Shown: positions 25,017 through 34,112 of the stretch, piece by piece
How positions within the stretch are numbered: the stretch's first letter is position 1
Layout of the letters: every line of letters begins with the position of its first letter
Source of the DNA: Methanomicrobiales archaeon
GTDB taxonomy: Archaea > Halobacteriota > Methanomicrobia > Methanomicrobiales > Methanospirillaceae
Length of the DNA stretch: 64,000 bases
NCBI GenBank assembly: GCA_022841205.1
Contig: JALHCK010000003.1
Span: 98,601-162,600, forward strand
Direction of reading: 5' to 3'
Position numbers and translations under genes: made by a program
The notes under the pieces: model-generated
The model's database searches: none
Told to the model about the DNA's origin: nothing
What the model saw: only the letters and a program-made list of their open reading frames with translations

Positions 25017-28000
25017 TTATGAATTTAACGATGCAAGGACCCATGGGTAGTAGGCCTGGTCGCCGTTCATGAACATCCAGTAGCCCTTGGTCGGCTGCAT
25101 CTGCTCTGTATATGAGGGATCGGCATTGACGATCGCCCCTTCGTAGACCTGTGAATTTGCATTCCACCCGATGATCTGGGCCCACTTCTTTCGCGGCGGG
25201 TCATCAACCGATACCAGCGTCACCCTTGCGGATTTTGCAGTGACATCCGGGAACCCGATCGCATTCCACCCAAGGTAGACGTTCTTGGTTGGGGGTGTCG
25301 ACGCTCCGCCGCTCTTGAAGGTCAGAGGCACATCCTTTGTCCCTACCGAGTAGATCCAGATACCATCAAGAGGCCTGACCGGGCTTGTTGCGGTCATCGC
25401 TTCCCAGATCCCGGTCTGTGCATCGTAGAGGAAGACAGACCTTCCCGCGGTATCCACCCCGGCAAACACGGCACCGGCCGTGTTGCTCCCGTCAGCCAGG
25501 GTCTTTGGTGTCGAGACAAAGTTCCATCCGCCCTTAAGGGAGATCCTGTCGGAACCCGGGACCGGGGTGGGAGTTGGCGTTGGTGTCGGACCGACCCCGG
25601 TCACGGTGATATAGTCCTGCTTGGTTGCAGACGAGGAGCCGTAGGGGTTGGAGACAGTCAGGGTCACCGAGTAGTTCCCGGGGTTCAGGTAAGTGTGTGA
25701 CGGGTTTTTATCGCTCGAGGCTACCCCATCACCGAAACTCCACGACCACGATGTCGGGCTTCCCGTCGAGATATCGGTGAACTGGACGGTCAGCGGTGCA
25801 GGACCGGAGGTCGGACTCCCGGAGAAGTCCGCCTGCACCGCGGTGTTGCTCTCGACCTTGAAGGTGAGGACAAGGATCTTGTCATCGACGTTCGGGTCGT
25901 TGAATCCCTGGATCAGGGCCTGGGACGCAGCAGTACCGGCTTTTCGGTCAGGACCATCGATCACGAAGAGCTTGCTCCACCTGACCGGGCTTGCCGTAAT
26001 GACGTATTCCTTGTTGGAATCGTAGGTGTAGACCCCGCAGCATGTCCAGAGGCCGTTGCTGCAGCACTCTTCACAACAGTCTGAGTAGTGGTACTGGCTG
26101 CACCTGCCACAGTCACAATCGCCGCAGCCGCAGTCATATCCGCACTGTGAACACCACCAGCTAAGCTTCTTGTCAGGGATGATGTCCAGCTTGTGGTTGT
26201 ACATCGGGTGCTGGACGATCACGGTGTATGTGCCGGGCTCAAGCATGAGGGTGTTGAAGTAGTTGGCAAGGTTGAACGAGAAGGTTCCTCCGGGGCAGTC
26301 AACATCGACGATATCAAAGATGTACTTGTGGCCCGCGACCTTGTTCTCGCCAAACACCCAGAATGCCACTTCGGCGCAATCCGGTCCGCATGACAGGCAG
26401 GAATCCTTCCGGATGCCGGTTGCCTGTCCGGATACGGTAATGGATGGCGGAGCACAGCATATGATCTTCAGCACCTTGGGGTGAATATCAGCGGTAATCG
26501 TCGGGTCAAGGAATTTCAGCGGTTTCTTCGACCATGCTGCGCAGGAATATCCAAGCGGGTCGCACTCATGGCAGCGGATCCCTTCAAGCGAGGGGACATC
26601 GTTTGGCTTGCTTGCCGCATAGATGGTGTAATCCCCGAGGTCGATCTGGATGTTGCTCGTGTCCCAGAGATACTCCCAGGTGTTGTCGGAGTTGACGGGG
26701 ACAACTGTGAACGTCGACGGGACGTTGTTGTGGACAGTGTGCCCCTGCAGGTTGCCACCGACACAGTCCTGGCAGGGACCGGACATCAGCAGGTAGACAT
26801 AGCCGCTTGGGTCGGTGCTCGTTCCACGGATCCAGATCTTGTCACCAAGGTAGGTGCTGGCAGTCGGTGATCCGTAAGCGTACAGGTTGAATGCTACCTG
26901 CCCCTTGTACACGATCACTGATATCTCGGTGGGGATCTGGGGCTCGGTGAAGATTTCTGGTGTTATCATCAGACCGGCGATTGTATAGGTCTTGTCCGGT
27001 GCTGTGTCAATATTTGTAAGGAAGTCTATGGTCCGGAGACCTGCCGCATCAGTTCGTACCCGGACAAAGTAGTCTTTCGGGTCGGGTTTCGCGGCGCCTA
27101 CGTCATAGATATGCTTGATACAGCCATTGCATTCGAAACACACATCCGCCAGTGATGGATCGCGGAACACACCTTCCTGGTTATAGGCAATGGTCGGTGG
27201 CTGGTCGCATTCCTCTCCCGACATCCGGATGCAGTCGTACCGGATCCAGACCACGTAATCGGTGTCAGGATCCCCATTCACGGTGACCGAGAATGCTTCG
27301 CCCCGGACAAGGGAGGCCTTGTTGACGGTGAGTACAAGCGGCTTTGATTCAAGTCTTACCGTCTTTGTTACACTGACCGTCTTTCCGATATAGTTCTGAC
27401 CGGCAGCGTCCTTGTAGTTGTCCTTTATTCCATTGACGTTGGATTCTGCCCAGACCTTGTACTGGCCGCCCTGATAAACGCGGGCATTCGACTGGTCTTT
27501 ATACCCGGTGCTCCACCCCTTGGTGGGACTGTTCTGGACCACCCAGTACCAGATCGGTTCGTTTACAGCAAGGCCTGTCAGCCCGATGCTCTGGGTTGCA
27601 GACTGGTAGAGTGCGGTATACACCCCGCCATCAGGGCTCTGCACCTTGATGGTCATGAAACCCTGACCGCTGTATCCAGGTCTCTGGGTGATAGTGTAGA
27701 GGTTGGTCTCGATCCTGAAGTTTCCGAAATTCCCGACCGGGATCGATTTCCCGCTGACGTCTTTTCGGGTATGCTGGTCCCATACGTAAATCGCAATCGA
27801 TGGGTCAACGACGTTGAAGGCGACCTGGCCCCGGTTGGATCCACCGTCCCAGCGGTACCAGTTGCCAACAAACCCGACATACTGAACCGGGTCAACGAAG
27901 TAACTGTTCTGTGCTGATACGGGAATCGTGATGATCTTGTCCGGGGTTCCGACCAGCGGATCAGTTCCCGATATGAAGTGTGCTACCTGGGTGAATCCGC

Positions 28001-28556
28001 CCATCGGGATCCTGATATCCAGTCCTTCCTCTCCGATAAAGACATCCCCTCCCTGTGCAATCTTGTTGATCGTCGGGGCGGGTGTCGGAGCAGGTGTTGG
28101 AGTTGGTGTCGGAGTGGGTGTTGGCGTTGCCGTAGGTGTTGGAGTTGGTGTCGGAGTCGGTGTTGCATACGTCACCGTAAGGTCCAGTTGCTGTGCGACT
28201 CCCTGCACATAGTCAATTGATTGGGATGCATAGTGGCCCACGCTGGGATCGACAACCCAGACCCAGAACGTGATCGGATGTCCGAGATTAGACGTTGTGC
28301 CGGTCACGATTAGTTTCTGTTCCCAGCCTCCGGGACCGCCATACTGGCCTTCGGAGATGACCGATACGTCACCACAGGCAACACCGTCGATATAAGCGGT
28401 GACATGGGTGTTCAGAGGGGCAGGAGCACCATTGATCGTGAGGCTCCCGTACAGTTGCTCGGGTAACGCTGGTCCTGCTGCAGCGACCAGGGGGATTCCG
28501 AGCACGATGAGGGCAATGATCCCTACTGCGAGGAAAAATGGGTGTTTCTGTTTCAT
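25017..28556 (-). CDS. Secreted DUF3821-like Cys-rich surface protein
   Basis: 1179 residues. Order: signal peptide (1-27), one FYG module (about 30-127), a TPTP linker, and a large domain opening AQGGDVFIGEEGLDIRIP that resembles the Methanomicrobiales DUF3821 family. A cysteine-rich region follows; at about residues 798-842 it has 13 Cys in 46 residues (for example CGYDCGCGDCDCGRC, then DCCEECC). A PKD domain (FSGSPTSGPAPLTVQF) and a C-terminal domain starting GGWNFVSTPKTLADG complete it. There is no membrane anchor. Further CxxC groups (CFECNGC, CQDC, CHEC) occur upstream. No CxxCH heme motif is present. It starts directly after the stop of the beta-helix gene. Confidence 0.8.
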   Translation of the reverse strand: MKQKHPFFLAVGIIALIVLGIPLVAAAGPALPEQLYGSLTINGAPAPLNTHVTAYIDGVACGDVSVISEGQYGGPGGWEQKLIVTGTTSNLGHPITFWVWVVDPSVGHYASQSIDYVQGVAQQLDLTVTYATPTPTPTPTPTATPTPTPTPTPTPAPTPAPTINKIAQGGDVFIGEEGLDIRIPMGGFTQVAHFISGTDPLVGTPDKIITIPVSAQNSYFVDPVQYVGFVGNWYRWDGGSNRGQVAFNVVDPSIAIYVWDQHTRKDVSGKSIPVGNFGNFRIETNLYTITQRPGYSGQGFMTIKVQSPDGGVYTALYQSATQSIGLTGLAVNEPIWYWVVQNSPTKGWSTGYKDQSNARVYQGGQYKVWAESNVNGIKDNYKDAAGQNYIGKTVSVTKTVRLESKPLVLTVNKASLVRGEAFSVTVNGDPDTDYVVWIRYDCIRMSGEECDQPPTIAYNQEGVFRDPSLADVCFECNGCIKHIYDVGAAKPDPKDYFVRVRTDAAGLRTIDFLTNIDTAPDKTYTIAGLMITPEIFTEPQIPTEISVIVYKGQVAFNLYAYGSPTASTYLGDKIWIRGTSTDPSGYVYLLMSGPCQDCVGGNLQGHTVHNNVPSTFTVVPVNSDNTWEYLWDTSNIQIDLGDYTIYAASKPNDVPSLEGIRCHECDPLGYSCAAWSKKPLKFLDPTITADIHPKVLKIICCAPPSITVSGQATGIRKDSCLSCGPDCAEVAFWVFGENKVAGHKYIFDIVDVDCPGGTFSFNLANYFNTLMLEPGTYTVIVQHPMYNHKLDIIPDKKLSWWCSQCGYDCGCGDCDCGRCSQYHYSDCCEECCSNGLWTCCGVYTYDSNKEYVITASPVRWSKLFVIDGPDRKAGTAASQALIQGFNDPNVDDKILVLTFKVESNTAVQADFSGSPTSGPAPLTVQFTDISTGSPTSWSWSFGDGVASSDKNPSHTYLNPGNYSVTLTVSNPYGSSSATKQDYITVTGVGPTPTPTPTPVPGSDRISLKGGWNFVSTPKTLADGSNTAGAVFAGVDTAGRSVFLYDAQTGIWEAMTATSPVRPLDGIWIYSVGTKDVPLTFKSGGASTPPTKNVYLGWNAIGFPDVTAKSARVTLVSVDDPPRKKWAQIIGWNANSQVYEGAIVNADPSYTEQMQPTKGYWMFMNGDQAYYPWVLASLNS

Positions 28557-31500
28557 CTATACCACCGCCGTGAGGGTGTCGTTCTGGTTCATGGCAATCC
28601 AGTACCCCTTGGTCGGATACATGGGCAGCCCGTCATTGCTGTCGCGGATGATGGGGATGTCCGGGAGGATTCCGTCATGGTACCCGTACAGGATATCCCA
28701 GTTTCCATTGAGACCGCCGCCAAGGGTGAGGAAGTTCCGGGCAGACATCGACGTTGTTCCCGCATACCCGATCGCGTTCCACCCGGTATACAACTGCTTT
28801 GGATACGGGGCAGGAGTGGTCACTGTATCGAAGGTAAGTGGGACATCGATCCTCGTGACCGAGTCGATCCAGTAGCCGTTAAGTGGCTGGAGGATGTTTC
28901 CGGCCATCACCTTTTTCCACGCCACGGCATCTGCATCCCAGAGCAGGACTCCGTTGGGTCCGAGGTCAACGCCTCCGAACACCTGGCTGGCCGTGTTGTG
29001 TCCGTCGGCCAGCCTCTTTGGCACCGAGACGAAGTTCCAGCCCGGATAGAGCTTGATGATGTTTGCTGGTTGTGCAGGGTTGACGGTGATGTAGTTCGTC
29101 TTTACCTCGGGGTCGGATCCTCCGTCATTTGCCACCGCGAGGTTCACCGTGTAGGTACCCTGGGTGTTGTAGACGTAGAGCGGGCTCTTTGTCGTGGAGG
29201 TGCCACCGTCGCCGAAGTTCCACTGCCAGGAAGTAATGGCAAGCCCGCCTGACTCATCGTTGAACTGGACGGTCAGCGGGGCATCGCCGGACAGCGGGCT
29301 GGCAGAGAAGCCGGCAACCGGGGGCGTGTTCTTGACGTAGATACAATTATTCCGGGTCAGTGAGTTCTGGCCCTGGGCGTTGCTGACCATCAGGGTGACA
29401 TTGTACCGTCCCGGTGTCGTGTAGGTGTGGTTCGGGCTCTGGAGGTTGGATGTGCCCCCATCACCAAAGTCCCAGTGCCATGAAGTGGGGCTGTTGAATG
29501 ATGTATCCTTGAAATGCACGACAAGATCTTCAATCCCTTCATGCGGTGAAGCGGTGAAATTGGCGACCGGGACTGGGATATCCGAGACCCTGATGTACGC
29601 AGTTTTGGTCTCCGAATGCGAGCCGCCGGCGTTTGTCACCGTCAGTGTAACGGTGTAATCATCGTTTGCGGAGTAGGTGTGGGTCGGGTTTCGGTCGGTG
29701 GAGTTGGGTGTCCCATCACCAAAGTCCCATTCCCATCCGGTACAATCGCCGCTCGACATGTCTATGAAGTTCACCGTGAGGGGAATTGTTCCGGACTGCG
29801 GCGATGCTGTGAAATTGGCAACGGGTCCGAGGGGCGTCCTCACATCGATGTAGTTCACCTTTTCCTCGGTGTCGGTACCGAATGTTCCATTGACGGTCAA
29901 CGAGACGTTGTACAGCCCGGGGTTCATGTATTCATGGACGGTATTCCTGACAGTCGAATTACCTCCATCTCCGAAGTCCCAGGAATACGTTGTACCGGTG
30001 ACGGTTGAGGTGTCGGTGAAAGTGACAGTCAGCGGTGCAGGCCCGACAAGAGGTGTAGCCGTGAAATCAGCTTGCGGACCGACATGAACGGTCGTGGTGA
30101 CTGTGCTCGTACCGGCACATTCTGCCACAGGGCACCTGGATGCGGTGAATGTGACCGTGTAGGTTCCATCAGAGGTGTATGTATGTGAGGGGTTTTGGTC
30201 GGTGGAGTTGGGTGTCCCATCACCAAAGTCCCAGAGCCAGCAGGTCGGGTTGCCCAGTGAGGTATCGGTGAAATCAACCGTGAACGGAACTTCTCCATCA
30301 GCCGGAGATGGATTGGTAGTGAAGGATGCGACAAGCGGGTTCCAGAGCGCGAAGTTATCCGTGTTGCCTGCAGCAATGAACAGGGCGGCGTTTGAGAATT
30401 CGTCAGCGTTTGGCGGTGTCACCTGGGAATGTCCGGTCCCGGAAGGGTTCGCCCAGTAGTTGCCGCCGAAGTATTTACCTCCAACAATATTTGGCCCGGG
30501 TGCGATCAGGGTGTTCCAGTTGTTCGGGAGGATTATGATCGGATCGAAGGCCACGTTGACCGGGTTATTGAAGCAATTGTTGTGAATCGTGTTAAGTGAC
30601 GATCTCGAAAGCCACATCCCTTCTTTGGCATTTTGAATAATCACGTTATTTATAACCACATTATTCCATGCACGGAACAGGTAGATCCCATCATTGTTGT
30701 CTTTGATCAGGTTGGCGTCAACCCTGACTCCCGTTATCGGAAGTCCGGGGGCAAGAATTCCTTCGAGTTTGATTCCGAAACCATCGTTTCCTTCAACGTA
30801 GTTATCCTCGATGGTATTACTCGGGGCTTCCCGCAGCAAGACACCATTTCCTGTCCCGGGTGCTCCTCCCGCCCCGTTGTTGGTAATGGTGTTGTCTCCA
30901 ATAGTATTGAAACGAGTGAGGGCGCCAGACAGCTCAATGCCGTTTACCGTGTTGGAACTCACTGTGTTCCGGGTAACGATATTGTCATGGCTGCCGCCGA
31001 AAAGACCGAACAACCGGATACCATTCTTATTCTGGTTGACGGTGTTCTCATCGATCAACAGGCCGGTATTATCAGCGAGTATCGGGGGCGAATCCAGAAT
31101 ATATATGCCGCTGTCAAAGAATCCCATTCCAGGATTCAGGTTGATAGAATTGTAGGATATCGATGCATCGTCACTCCAGAGGGCTACAATACCCGCGTCT
31201 CCGTTTGACGACACGATGTTCCTGTCAATGACAGCGTCCATTCCGATATGCAGGATTCCGTCGAACGTGTTGGAATTGACCTGGTTTTCAGTGATGGTTT
31301 CCAGAACTGTCGCAAAAGATACAATCCCGACACCATTGTATTCCACCCGGTTATCTGTAATCTCATTATCGAAACAATTCAGACTGTAGATACCAACACC
31401 GTTTGGGGTGCCCATATCATTGTTTTCCACCCGGTTATTCCTCACGTCGATATTGTTCGACCCGAATAATACGATACCGGCGATATCATTGTTACGCACA

Positions 31501-31871
31501 TCACAGTTTTCTATCAGCCCGTTGCTGACGCCCTGATAGACGATACCGTAGTCGTAGTTTTGAACAGTAACATTCTTCACATGCACCCGGTCACAACCAG
31601 GCCAGACATAGATCCCGAGCCCGGTTCCTGTCCCGGTGAGGGTATGGCCGTAACCGTCAATAACAACATCATCGGTGGGAGGGAATATGCCGTCAACCCA
31701 GACGGCCGGTCCAGGCCCGTTGTAATCGCTGTTGATTACGTACGTTCCAGGAGTGGTGATGACTGCCGGACAGTTGATATACACATCCGCACTCACTACA
31801 GGCATAATCGCAGCAATTGCGATGACAAGCGCCACTATCAGCAAGGGTAACTTGATGTTCTTCAGAAACAT
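28557..31871 (-). CDS. Secreted beta-helix protein with five PKD domains
   Basis: 1104 residues. A signal peptide (to about residue 28) precedes a right-handed parallel beta-helix of roughly 430 residues built from NosD/PbH1-type repeats (for example NDIAGIVLFGSNNIDVRNNR, VINNVIIQNAKEGMWLSR). Five PKD domains follow, each with the W-x-FGDG core, then the same C-terminal domain as its neighbour (PGWNFVSVPKRLADG, GWNAIGY, PTKGYWIAMN). Such helices often bind or process carbohydrates, but no catalytic residues are evident, so an adhesive or structural role is equally possible. There is no membrane anchor. Many NxT/S sites could be glycosylated. Confidence 0.85.
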   Translation of the reverse strand: MFLKNIKLPLLIVALVIAIAAIMPVVSADVYINCPAVITTPGTYVINSDYNGPGPAVWVDGIFPPTDDVVIDGYGHTLTGTGTGLGIYVWPGCDRVHVKNVTVQNYDYGIVYQGVSNGLIENCDVRNNDIAGIVLFGSNNIDVRNNRVENNDMGTPNGVGIYSLNCFDNEITDNRVEYNGVGIVSFATVLETITENQVNSNTFDGILHIGMDAVIDRNIVSSNGDAGIVALWSDDASISYNSINLNPGMGFFDSGIYILDSPPILADNTGLLIDENTVNQNKNGIRLFGLFGGSHDNIVTRNTVSSNTVNGIELSGALTRFNTIGDNTITNNGAGGAPGTGNGVLLREAPSNTIEDNYVEGNDGFGIKLEGILAPGLPITGVRVDANLIKDNNDGIYLFRAWNNVVINNVIIQNAKEGMWLSRSSLNTIHNNCFNNPVNVAFDPIIILPNNWNTLIAPGPNIVGGKYFGGNYWANPSGTGHSQVTPPNADEFSNAALFIAAGNTDNFALWNPLVASFTTNPSPADGEVPFTVDFTDTSLGNPTCWLWDFGDGTPNSTDQNPSHTYTSDGTYTVTFTASRCPVAECAGTSTVTTTVHVGPQADFTATPLVGPAPLTVTFTDTSTVTGTTYSWDFGDGGNSTVRNTVHEYMNPGLYNVSLTVNGTFGTDTEEKVNYIDVRTPLGPVANFTASPQSGTIPLTVNFIDMSSGDCTGWEWDFGDGTPNSTDRNPTHTYSANDDYTVTLTVTNAGGSHSETKTAYIRVSDIPVPVANFTASPHEGIEDLVVHFKDTSFNSPTSWHWDFGDGGTSNLQSPNHTYTTPGRYNVTLMVSNAQGQNSLTRNNCIYVKNTPPVAGFSASPLSGDAPLTVQFNDESGGLAITSWQWNFGDGGTSTTKSPLYVYNTQGTYTVNLAVANDGGSDPEVKTNYITVNPAQPANIIKLYPGWNFVSVPKRLADGHNTASQVFGGVDLGPNGVLLWDADAVAWKKVMAGNILQPLNGYWIDSVTRIDVPLTFDTVTTPAPYPKQLYTGWNAIGYAGTTSMSARNFLTLGGGLNGNWDILYGYHDGILPDIPIIRDSNDGLPMYPTKGYWIAMNQNDTLTAVV

Positions 31872-31874
31872 GGC

Positions 31875-32333
31875 TCACACCACCTGGCAACCGTTAATGA
31901 CAAGCGCCATCGGGACCTGAAGAACCTCTCCAGAAGGCTGAACAGTTACATTGGGATAATAAATACCCGGACCATACGAATGAGATGTTTCCGGCACCTG
32001 AGTGGTATCTTGTGATCCATCACCAAAATTCCAGGCGAAATTCGGATTCTCTCCTAACTGCTTGGTTGGAAATGCATAAAGTTTGATCTCAACCGTACAG
32101 TCAGGGGGTGCGGTCCTGGCATGGAACTGGTTTACCGTCAGCGAACCGTCTATCTCTCCTGGGTTCGACCAGTTATAAATTGGAATCAGTTTTCCCCAAT
32201 CTATAGAACCCTGACCGTTAGCTTGTGCAACAGCCTGTAAGGGCACCGCAATACAGAGCAGTATTGCAATTGTAACGAGCACTTTCAGGTAGTTTTCCCG
32301 TTTCAGTACTCTCCACCAATGCGATTTCGTCAT
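31875..32333 (-). CDS. Small secreted protein with a partial PKD fold
   Basis: 152 residues from the ATG at 32333. The site AAGGTGG on the minus strand lies 10 nt before this ATG but only 1 nt before an earlier ATG at 32342, so I prefer 32333. A basic N-terminus and hydrophobic stretch (VLVTIAILLCIAVPLQAVA) give a signal peptide. The mature part contains NFAWNFGDGSQDTTQVPETS and HSYGPGIYYPNVTV, a PKD-like core. It is the first gene of the surface operon; the next gene starts 3 nt after its stop. The function is unknown. Confidence 0.75.
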   Translation of the reverse strand: MTKSHWWRVLKRENYLKVLVTIAILLCIAVPLQAVAQANGQGSIDWGKLIPIYNWSNPGEIDGSLTVNQFHARTAPPDCTVEIKLYAFPTKQLGENPNFAWNFGDGSQDTTQVPETSHSYGPGIYYPNVTVQPSGEVLQVPMALVINGCQVV

Positions 32334-32381
32334 ACATGCCACCTTGAAATATCTCGCGATAATCGGAATTACAGAACAGCG

Positions 32382-32393
32382 TATCTATAAGTA
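32382..32393 (-). promoter_or_regulatory. TATA-like element for the surface operon
   Basis: On the minus strand TACTTATAGATA lies about 55 nt upstream of the first surface gene, leaving a leader of about 28 nt that contains the AAGGTGG site. A second candidate, GGATTTATAGG, lies about 30 nt further upstream. Confidence 0.45.
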
Positions 32394-32895
32394 TGCCTGC
32401 CTTGATGCCACCTATAAATCCACCACTCGGTCGTTCCGACTGTTGCGTTGGATATAAGAGTCGATAATATCTTCAATCTTATAAATTTTTCGCAGATCTT
32501 CACTTTCAAATCCCACAAAAAGGCCCCTGTCTTGCTAAACAGGGCACCTGAAGACTCTGGCCGGGCAATAACGGGATTGGGGATTTTAACAGGCCAACGC
32601 GCTCTTTATACAAGGTAAATCCTGAATCGGAGAAATAATCCCGGGTTTCAGAGTGGTATAAAAGGTTATGCAGTACCGGACCGCCGTGTTCCCTCCGGCG
32701 CGGATGTTTACGTCGGTACAGAGGGGCAAACGCGCCCCGGTTCAGGAGTTTCTCATTCGCAATGCTGGCTTTTTTCCAGGTATTTTCTATTTTCAAAAGA
32801 GCGAATCTTTTCAGTCCCGCAGGGTGATGGTGATGCATTAACTGTTCCTCCAATACTGTATCTGCCGATAAACCCGCATGGATTAGCGAGGGAGC

Positions 32896-32907
32896 TTTTT
32901 TATTTTT
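32896..32907 (+). promoter_or_regulatory. TATA-like element for the ECF-type gene
   Basis: TTTTTATTTTTC is centred about 28 nt before the ATG at 32930, consistent with a leaderless transcript. Confidence 0.5.
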
Positions 32908-32929
32908 CAAAAAGTAGAAACGGATTGAT

Positions 32930-33517
32930 ATGCATGAACTCGTCGCGGTCTGGGCTGACCGTAGAGGGCTGGCATGGATAGGCGTAATTGCCATCCTCTA
33001 TGCCCTAATCCTGATCCCTTTCAACCAGCTTGGCCTGACTTTTTCCGGGATATCAATCCGGCCGGGAGCGGCACTCCCGGTATTGCTTGGTATCTTCTTT
33101 GGCCCTGCAGCTGCATGGGGTCTTGGCATTGGAAACATCGCCGGTGATCTCTATGGTTCATGGTCACTGATGAGCATTTTTGGGTTTCTTACAAATTTCA
33201 TCTATCCATATCTCTCCTGTCTTTTATGGCACCGGCTGATGAGAGGCCACGAGGTCCGGGCGAGTTTAAGGAGCGTCGGATGTTACCTGGCAGTTGCATT
33301 CGTGGCGACCCTGGTATGCATGCTCTTCCTCGCTCTATGCGGGACGATCTTCTTTGGGCGGCCCTTTGAGAGCAAGTTTGTCAGCTACTTTGGGAACAAC
33401 GTCCTCTGGACAATGACGGCAGGGACGATCCTGTTCTGGATGGTTCTTGAGCCTGCTGCCCGGAAGGGGTTTGTATACGGGAAAGAGTGGGTCAAACGGG
33501 GATTATCCAGGGCATGA
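32930..33517 (+). CDS. ECF transporter S component-like membrane protein (QueT-like)
   Basis: 195 residues with about five to six hydrophobic segments. The stretch ISIRPGAALPVLLGIFFGP, followed by AWGLGIGNIAGDLYGSWS, resembles the substrate-binding S component of energy-coupling-factor vitamin transporters, especially the QueT-like branch, where RP and GN-D motifs line the site. No ATPase or T component is nearby, so it would have to share an ECF module or work alone. The ligand cannot be assigned. Confidence 0.6.
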   Translation: MHELVAVWADRRGLAWIGVIAILYALILIPFNQLGLTFSGISIRPGAALPVLLGIFFGPAAAWGLGIGNIAGDLYGSWSLMSIFGFLTNFIYPYLSCLLWHRLMRGHEVRASLRSVGCYLAVAFVATLVCMLFLALCGTIFFGRPFESKFVSYFGNNVLWTMTAGTILFWMVLEPAARKGFVYGKEWVKRGLSRA

Positions 33518-34112
33518 ACAGGAGATACTCCGAACCGGGAGTGGCGAAGTTCGCTATCCGGCGCACGGCATGACAGGAAACCCAGCCCCGGGGAATAAGT
33601 CCAACGCCGTCCCGTGCAGGTGGGGGAGAGGAGATGTGGTAGCGGAGTCGCAGACCGGTTGTATCGGAAGATGGAAGTTGACGCGGTAAAGGGAAAGATA
33701 GCTCAATACCTGTGAATTGTGGTTTTGCAATGCCCGATCAGCGCGGAGCAGAGACTCCACCAGCCCCTCCGGGCTCGCACGGCCCATTGGAACCGGCGGA
33801 GATGAGATCGCAAGGGAAAATGAACAGAAGGAGCGGGTTAAACCAGTATTTCCGGGATCACCCAGCCCTGAAACATTTATGCAGTCCCCCTGGGCGCGTT
33901 GTGGCGGGAATGCCCCTGCTGGGACGGGGCCGGTTTTGCCTTGCACACCCGGGCAAGAAACATGGCACTATCTGGGATCACTTGGGCTTGAGGAGGATGA
34001 TTGCCACTGGCGTGGAAGCCGAATGGGGCGGGGTTTTTGTGCAGGCCGGGATTAGACGAAAAAACCAGCAATCCAAAAAGTCAAAGATGGCAGGCAGCGT
34101 ATCCTCTTCCGC
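33518..34112. other. 595-bp stretch without a confident gene
   Basis: Short frames exist on both strands (for example 33717-34055, whose C-terminal half contains RCGGNAPAGTGPVLPCTPG) but none has a recognisable domain or a convincing start. It could hold a decayed small gene. I see no tRNA-like fold, array or long inverted repeat. Confidence 0.4.

Larger units (their letters stand above)
32343..32929. other. 587-bp intergenic region, AT-richer than flanks
   Basis: This divergent gap holds the promoter of the surface operon on the left and a TATA-like element for the ECF-type gene on the right. The segment near 32450-32500 is notably AT-rich. A 162-codon minus-strand frame (32506-32994) crosses it but has no recognisable domain, a run of four histidines and runs into the divergent gene, so I do not call it. 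No RNA gene or repeat is seen. Confidence 0.5.

Noticed and set aside
26035..26165. Possible multiheme cytochrome in the Cys-rich segment
   Set aside because: None of the CxxC pairs is followed by His, so no c-type heme attachment site is present.
28081..28170. Short GGTGTCGGAGTTG-type tandem repeats
   Set aside because: They encode the Thr-Pro linker of a surface protein; the period of six is explained by TP dipeptides, with no sign of an array or origin.
32506..32994. 162-codon minus-strand frame in the intergenic region
   Set aside because: No family resemblance, no ribosome-binding site, and its start lies inside the ECF-type gene, so I treat it as chance.
33717..34055. 112-codon frame with a GG/Cys-rich C-terminal half
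   Set aside because: The Cys residues do not form an ordered zinc pattern and there is no promoter or start evidence; it may be a remnant but cannot be supported.
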